22,893 nucleotides of DNA from JAFGED01 sp964551295 (GTDB taxonomy: Bacteria > Chloroflexota > Anaerolineae > B4-G1), in the NCBI GenBank assembly GCA_964551295.1, contig CAZKDJ010000050.1:1-22893 (forward strand). The letters run 5' to 3'. Position 1 is the stretch's first letter, and the number at the start of each line of letters is the position of its first letter. Shown here in pieces: positions 1 through 7,500 of the stretch. The position numbers were made by a program, and so were the translations under genes. The notes below the pieces were generated by a model, which saw only the letters and a list, made by a program, of their open reading frames with translations, ran no database searches and was not told the DNA's origin.

Positions 1-1
1 A

Positions 2-595
2 AACGGGGTCAAGTACCAGAACCCCGTGCCCGATATTTTCCGTGATGCGTGTGGCGACGAGTACCAAGGGAGCATATACGATCAGGATATAGATGACTTG
101 AGAAATGAGGAATTTCCCACGATGATGTCACCTTTTACCTTCATTCCCTACGATTACAAGAAGGACATTGTCGATATGGAGCAGTCGGGGATCATAGCTA
201 GGCAAGAAGCCTTAGCCGGTGTACAGACGAACTGTGAGGCTCGGCACTTGTTCTCCTATGTTGCCTTCAAGCGGCACGATTGCCATCCGTGGGTAAAACA
301 GCTTGCGCGGGGGTTAAGGAGAGGATATCCGACGCACATTGAGCAATGGGGCGTCGATGGCACCGAGAACCTGACCAGAGAGGATATTTTGGATTGGCTA
401 GACGACTACAAAAAGGGCCTATACTTTATCGCCGGCAGCGGAGAGGGTGTTCAGGATGCAGCAGGGGCCTTGCACCATATGCTGCCCAATATGGTCAGGA
501 TTCAGGGTGAGCGCGGGTTCTCTGTCATGGTCGCTCAGATGCTAAAGATGCCCTACTATGCAGACTATCTTGGGGTTGATTTGAACGAGTTATAG
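2..595 (+). CDS. C-terminal part of an unidentified protein, cut by the left edge
   Basis: The frame is open from base 2 to the TAG at 593-595, giving about 197 residues. A GTG at base 26 could be a start, but the frame continues upstream without a stop and no clear ribosome binding site is visible before it, so this is probably the end of a longer gene. The product looks soluble and acidic. It contains Trp/His/Cys-rich stretches (HLFSYVAF, KRHDCHPW, a later HHMLPN) and a glycine-rich turn (AGSGEGVQDAAG). I see no signal peptide or membrane segment. I do not recognise the family and assign no function. It lies 56 bp before the first synthetase, on the same strand, so it may be a tailoring or precursor-supply gene of the same operon. 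Base composition is lower in GC than in the Cy and A domains downstream. Confidence 0.65.
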   Translation, partial: NGVKYQNPVPDIFRDACGDEYQGSIYDQDIDDLRNEEFPTMMSPFTFIPYDYKKDIVDMEQSGIIARQEALAGVQTNCEARHLFSYVAFKRHDCHPWVKQLARGLRRGYPTHIEQWGVDGTENLTREDILDWLDDYKKGLYFIAGSGEGVQDAAGALHHMLPNMVRIQGERGFSVMVAQMLKMPYYADYLGVDLNEL

Positions 596-638
596 AATGG
601 TGGTTGAGTCGATGCTGGAGGAATAGATTGGCCTCTAC

Positions 639-642
639 GGAG
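639..642 (+). promoter_or_regulatory. Ribosome binding site of the first NRPS
   Basis: GGAG lies 9 bases before the ATG at 652 and supports that start. An earlier GGAGG-like run near 617-621 leads only to a TTG followed within a few codons by a stop in the same frame, so it is not used for this gene. Confidence 0.55.
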
Positions 643-651
643 TAATGCAGC

Positions 652-1530
652 ATGCACACGGATCATAGGTTTTCTTGTTTTATCATTGGAGAGGGGACAC
701 TACCCATTCAGTGTGCTGAGATTCTCTTGGAGCGGGGGCACGACGTTTTCGGTGTCATTTCGCCCGATCTGCAGCTCGCAAGGTGGGCCCGAGAGAGAGG
801 GGTGCCATGCTTGGCGCTGGGGCCTGACAAACGAACCCACGCGGGCGACATTTTTTCGTTTCTCGGCCAACGCCCTTTCGACTACTTGTTCAGCGTCGTC
901 AATTACTGCTTCTTGCCTGAAGAGGTGCTCGCTCTGCCTCGCAAGAAGGCGATCAACTATCACGACGCTCCGCTGCCGAGATATGCGGGTATCTGTGCTA
1001 CTTCCTGGGCCATCATGCAGCGCGAGGCGGTTCACGGAATAACGTGGCACGTGGCAACCAGACAGGTCGACGCTGGAGACATCTTGAAGCAACGTCGGTT
1101 TGAGGTTTGTCCTGATGACACGGCCTTGACGCTCAACATGAGATGTTTCGAGGAAGCCATCGTCGCATTCGCTGAATTGGTCGACGATTTGGCCTGCGAT
1201 CGGGCGTCGTTCTTGCCGCAAAACCTGGAAGAGCGCACGTATTTTTCGCTGAACAAGAGGCCGCCTTCAGGTTGTGTCATCGCCTGGGATCAAGGCGCCG
1301 AGGATATCGCCGCGTTCATGCGAGCATTGGAGTTTGGTCCTTATCCTAACCGACTCGGTCTCCCCAAGTTGGCGATAGGCAAGGACTTGATCGTCGTTTC
1401 CAGCCTCGAGGTGCTCGAATCGCTGGTCGATGCATTGCCGGGGACGATTGTGGCCGTGACCAACGACGCTCTCACTGTCTCCACGCGGACTAACCACGTT
1501 GCGTTACGCGAGTTTCTGACCGTTGATGGT
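652..1530 (+). other. Formyltransferase domain (starter N-formylation)
   Basis: This domain resembles methionyl-tRNA formyltransferase. It has the catalytic Asn102-x-His104 in NYHDAPLPRYAG and an Asp in VDAGD (Asp140). These match the Asn/His/Asp catalytic set and the LPRYxG folate-binding loop of that family. A smaller C-terminal subdomain (about 204-290, beginning PPSGCVIAW) corresponds to the formyltransferase C-terminal domain, so both parts are kept. By analogy with the linear gramicidin LgrA FT domain, it should move a formyl group from 10-formyl-tetrahydrofolate to the amino group of the serine on the first carrier. Confidence 0.85.
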
Positions 1531-4500
1531 CAACCTTTGGCGGTGCCGGAGGCCGTGGCTCGCTTTGGGCTAGACAGAGGGGCCCGATTCGAGGATCTTG
1601 ACCAGGATCTTGCTGATCGTCTGACGGTCGCTAACGCGCTGATCTGCAAACATGAACCATTCTGGGTGAAGAGACTGGCTGCGCTGCAGCCGTTGACCTT
1701 GCCTTATGCCGCTTCGGCGACTGTCCAGCGTTTATCAGAGGACACGCCTCTGGATAGCGTGCGTATCCCGGCATCGGTATGGTCGGAAGTCGAAGATTCC
1801 CTGGCGGCTCGACATCCGACCTGGGATGTGGATGACGTCATGTTGTCTGCCTTCGTCGCCTACCTGGCTCGCCTGGTTGGTACAGGCGTTTTCGATGTTG
1901 GTTTTAGGGCAACGATGCCGCAGGATGGCGGTGATCGGCATCTCGATTTGGCGGGGCTCGAGGGCTTTTTCGCCCGGTACGTGCCGCTGCGCGTGGGCAT
2001 AGACCCCGCTGAGTGTTTTGAGCGCGTTCACCAGTCAGTTCAAGCCCAGGTTGAGCTGGTCAAACAGCATTATACGTATGCCCGAGATATCCTGGCCAGA
2101 TACCCACAGGTTGATCTACAGCAGACTGTCGGGACAGGCAAGCGGGCGTGGCCGGTGGTTATCGAACATGGAAAAGATCTGGATGGATGGTGGGCCAAGG
2201 CGGGCAGTCCGTTTTCCTTGGTCATCTCCAAAGACGGCGGGCTGTCTACGTGCCACTTTGTCTATGACCCAGGTACGATTGACCAGGCTCACGCGACCAG
2301 TATGCTGCGTCAGTTCGCCACCTTTCTAAGCGGCGTCATCTCTGCTGACGCCCAGCAACCTCTTTGGTCTATTCCTCTCTTGACGGAAGCCGAACGGCGC
2401 CATGTACTCATCGGTTTGAACGACACCAACGTGGACTATCCAGCCGGGCAGGGTCTGTGTATACACCAGATTTTCGAGGCTCAGGTGGAACGCGCCCCCG
2501 ACTCTGTTGCGCTTTCTTTTGGAGACCAATCGTTGACCTACCGTGCGTTGAACCGCCGGGCTAACCAGCTGGCCCATCACCTGCAGGAGCTGGGGGTGGG
2601 GCCGGACGTGTTGGTGGGGGTATGTATGGAGCGCTCGGTGGAAATGGTGATTGCATTGTATGGTATCCTCAAGGCGGGGGGAGCGTACGTGCCTTTGGAC
2701 CCGATGTATCCCAGAGAGCGCCTGACCTTTATGCTGGTTGACGCGTGTGTGCCCCTCGTGCTGACCCAGAAAAAGTTCCTGGCGGCGCTTTCGGCTTATG
2801 AGGCTCAGACTGGGGCTGAGGAAACCCCTGGACTCCTCGGGGGACAAAGGGCAATCTGTCTGGATGCGGATTGGGGCATGATCGCCGATTCACCACGGAA
2901 TCCCGTCAGTGAGGTTGGGGACGACCATTTGGCCTACGCCATATATACCTCAGGGTCCACAGGCAAACCCAAAGCGGCTATGAACACCCACGCGGGTATT
3001 CGCAATCGATTGCTCTGGATGCAAGACGAGTATCAGCTTGATGAAACTGACCGGGTGATGCAGAAAACGCCATTTAGTTTCGATGTATCTGTGTGGGAGT
3101 TCTTTTGGCCCTTGTTGACTGGGGCGTGCTTGGTTGTGGCACGGCCGGAGGGGCATAAAGACAGCGATTGTCTGGTCAGGTTGATCATCGAACGAAGCGT
3201 GACGACGATGCATTTTGTGCCCTCAATGCTGCGCGTGTTTGTGGAACAGAGAGAGGTCGAGGTGTGTCGCAGTATTAGACGGGTGATTTGTAGTGGAGAA
3301 GCGCTCTCCTTCGACTTGCAGGAACGCTTCTTTGCTCGATTAGGCGCCGAGTTGCACAATCTCTATGGTCCGACGGAAGCAGCTGTGGACGTCACCTACT
3401 GGGCTTGTCGACGAGGGAGTGAACGGCGGATCGTTCCCATTGGTCGCCCGATTGCCAATACCCAGATCTATCTGCTGGACGCGTATCTACAACCGGTGCC
3501 TATTGGCGTGCCGGGCGAATTGCACATCGCTGGTGCCGGGCTGGCTCGCGGCTATCTAAACCGGCCCGATTTGACGGCGGAAAAGTTCGTCCCCCATCCC
3601 TTCCCGTCCACCGTTGGGCAAAGGGAGGGAGGGGCGCGACTGTATAGGAGCGGCGACCTGGCCCGTTATTTGCCAGATGGGAATATCGAATTCCTGGGCC
3701 GTATCGATCATCAGGTAAAGATTCGAGGTTTCCGGATAGAATTGGGCGAGATCGAAACGGTGCTGATGGAGCACCCGGCTGTGCAAGAGGTCGTCGTTCT
3801 GGCCAGACAGGATATCCCTGATCACAAACGCTTGGTGGCCTATTTTGTCCTTGCCCCTGATGGAGCTTTCACTGCCGGTGATTTGCGCGATTTTCTGAAA
3901 GAGCGGCTACCCAACCATATGATTCCCTCTTTCATCGTGCCGATGGACGCCTTGCCGTTGACGCCCAACGGCAAGGTGGACCGTCGCGCGCTACCGCTGC
4001 CCGAACAGGCGTTGCCGGATCTGGCGCAAGGCTGCGTAGCGCCCCGCACCTCGGAGGAAAAGGCATTGGCTCAGGTTTGGGCCCAAGTGCTGGGCGTCGA
4101 GCACGTAGGCATTGACGATGATTTCTTCGATGACCTAGGCGGTGATTCTATTCTAGGCATGCAGGTGATTGCCAAAGCCAATCAGATCGGATTTCAGCTT
4201 GCCCCCACGCAGTTGCTCAAGGCTCGGACGATCGCTGCTCTCGCAGTCCTGGCCGGTACGTCCCGGGCCGTTCAGGCCGAACAGGGCTTCATCTTGGGCA
4301 CTGTGCCGCTCACACCTATCCAACATTGGTTCTTCGAGCAACGTCTCCCCGAACCTGATCACTGGAATCAGGCTTTTCTGTTCGAGGTACAGCGCCGTCT
4401 GTCGCCCTCCACGCTGAAAACGGCCGTTCAGCAATTACTCGTTCACCACGACGCGCTCCGTCTCCGCTTCGAGCGAGGGGCGACCGGCTGGCAGCAGGTC

Positions 4501-7500
4501 GACGCGGATGCTGAAGGCGACGCGCCTTTTGTGGCGCTGGATTTTTCACATTTGCCTGCCGGTGAGCAGGAAGCCGCCGTTGAGGCCGAGATAGGTAGAC
4601 TCCACGCCAGTTTGAACTTGGAAGACGGCCCATTGGTGCATGTCGCGCTCTTTGATCTTGGCGCTGAGAAGTCGAGCTACCTGTTCATTGTCATCCATCA
4701 CCTGGCTGTAGACATCGTATCCTGGCAGATCCTGTTGGAAGACCTCCAGACGGTTTATCAGCAACTCATCCAGGGCAGGGAGGTTGAGCTGCCACCCAAG
4801 ACGACCTCTTTCCAGTACTGGTCGAAACGTTTGGCGACGTACGCACAGTCGGAAATGCTTCGACAGGAGCTGCCTCATTGGTTGGCCGAACCCCGAAGGC
4901 ACGTTCCCCGGCTGCCCATAGACTATCCTGAAGGGGATAATACTGAGGCCTCGGCTCGTATGGTGTCCGTATTACTTGATGCCGAAGAGACACAAATTCT
5001 ACTTCAAAAGGTGCCGGCGGCTTACAGTGGCCGGATTGACCAAATACTGCTGGCCGCCCTGGCCAGGGCTTTTTGGCGGTGGAATGGAAAGCGACCCGTG
5101 TTGGTTGATCTGGAGGGGCACGGACGTGAGGATCTATTCGAGGACGTCGATTTGTCCCGTACCGTGGGTTGGTTTACCGCTATTTCTCCCGTCTTGTTGG
5201 ACTTGAGTGAGGGTTCCACTTTAGAGGATACCTTGGAATCGACTGGCGAGCAGCTTTCCAGCGTTCCTCATCGAGGCATCAGTTATGGTCTGCTGCGCTA
5301 TTTGAGTCAGGATGAGGCCATCGTTGAGCAGTTGCAGGCTCTGCCGCAAGCTGAGGTGAGCTTCAACTATATGGGCCAGTTTGACCAATACTTTCCCGCG
5401 TCTTCTTTTCTTAGCCTAGCCCAAGTACTCGTTGGCCCTCTTCACAGTTTGGCGGGCTCGCGGCGTTATCTGCTAGAGATCGGCGGAGGGGTCATCAAAG
5501 ACCAGTTTCGGCTAGACTGGACGTACAGCGAGAATCTCCATCGGCGGGCTACGATTGAGGCGCTGGCCCAGGATTTTGTCTCAGAGCTACGCTCGCTCAT
5601 CGCTCGTTGTCGGTCTGTCGGTATACAGGACGAAGCCACGACGGATCTGGGCGAGCAGGCAGGGGGCGGGCAGGGATTCGCAATCGTGCCCGCGCCAGAA
5701 GAGCGATACCGGCCTTTCCCACTCTCCGACATGCAACAAGCTTACTGGATCGGTCGTGGGAGCACCCACCAACTGGGGAACGTGTCGCCGCATACCTACT
5801 TCGAATTCGAGAGTGTTGGTCTGGATGTGGCACGTCTCAACCTCGCCCTGAAGCGGGTGATCGATCGCCACGAGATGCTGCGGGCCGTCGTGTTGCCCGA
5901 CGGTCACCAGCAGATTCTGGAACATGCGGCCTATCAGATCGAGGTCGTGGATCTGCGGGAGCAGGATGCCCAAACGGTGGCCGCCCGGTTGGAGGCGGCC
6001 CGGGAGAGCATGTCTCACCTGGTGAAGCCGGCCGATCAGTGCCCGCCGTTCGAGGTTCAGGCGTATCTCCTGGACGGCCAGCGGGTGCGGGTCAATTTCA
6101 GTTGGGACTCTTTGATGGCCGATGCCTTTAGCCTTTTCCTCCTCATGCGGGAATGGTCGGAGTTCTACCAGGACCCCGAGGCCTCTCTCCCGCCCCTGGA
6201 ACTCTCTTTCCGAGATTACGTCCTGGCCGAGCTCGCCTCCCGCCAGTCGGAAGCATACCAGCAGTCCCTCGCTTACTGGGTGGAGCGCCTGCCGACCCTG
6301 CCGCCGGGGCCGGAGCTTCCCCTGGTCAGGAGCCCCGGCTCCATCGAGCACCCCCGGTTCGTGCGCCAGACCGGTAGGCTGCAACCGGAGACGTGGCGCC
6401 GGTTAAGACAGCGGGCCAAGCAGGCGGGTCTGACCCCTGCGATGCTGCTATGCGCCGCCTTTTCCGAGGTCCTGGCCGCCTGGAGCAAGGAACCCCGGTT
6501 CACCAACAACGTCTCTCTTTTCGATCGGCGCCCTTTCCATCCACAGATATACGACGTGGTGGGGGACTTTACCTCGGGAATCCTGTTGGAGATGGATAGC
6601 CTGGCAGCCGATACGTTTGAGGCCCGGGCGACCCAACTTCAGGACCAGCTGTGGGCCGACCTGGAACACACCCGGGTGAGTAGCGTGCGGGTGCTGCGGG
6701 AACTGGCCCGCACCCAGGGGGCCGCCATGGCAGCCATGCCCGTGGTGTTCACCTGCGTGCTCAACCTGGGCAGAAGACAGCAGGGAGGGCTCTCCTTGAC
6801 CTCCTGGCTGGGGGACCTGGTCTACAGTGCGAGCCAGGCGCCGCAGGTCTGGTTGGATCACCAGATCTTTGAGGATGGGGAAGGCCTTTTCTTGACTTGG
6901 GATGCCATCGAAGCGCTGTTCCCTCCCGGGTTGATGGAGGATATGTTCGGCGCCTACTGCCGCCTGCTGCGGCGTCTGGCCCACGAGGACGCGTCCTGGC
7001 AGCAGGATAGGTGGTCGTTGGTCCCCCGCGAGCAACTGGCCCGACAGGAGGAGGTTAATGGGACGGATGCTTCTTTGTCGTCGGAGTTGCTCCACACGCT
7101 GTTCGACGCCCAGGTGGCGCAGCGGCCGTCTCATCCGGCGGTGGTCGCCGTCGACCGCACCCTGACTTACCAGGAGCTCGATCGCCGCTCCAACCAGGTC
7201 GCTCGCCGCTTGCGATCGTTGGGCGTCCGGCCCAATCAGTTCGTCGCTGTAGTGATGGAGAAGGGCTGGGAACAGGTGGTGGCCGTACTGGGGGTGCTAA
7301 AGGCCGGTGGGGCCTATCTGCCCATCGGGGCTGGACAGCCCCGGGAGCGGCTCTGGTATCTGCTGGAAAACGGCGAGGTCGGGGTGGTGCTCACCCAATC
7401 CCACATCGATCAGCGCTCGACCTGGCCTGGGTCCGTCCACCGGCTGTGCGTCGATGACGACCAGGCCTGGACAGACGACGACCACGCCCTCGACCTGGTA

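Noticed and set aside
596..651. Promoter before the first NRPS
   Set aside because: The gap is only 56 bp and I find no convincing -35/-10 pair. Transcription from upstream is more likely.
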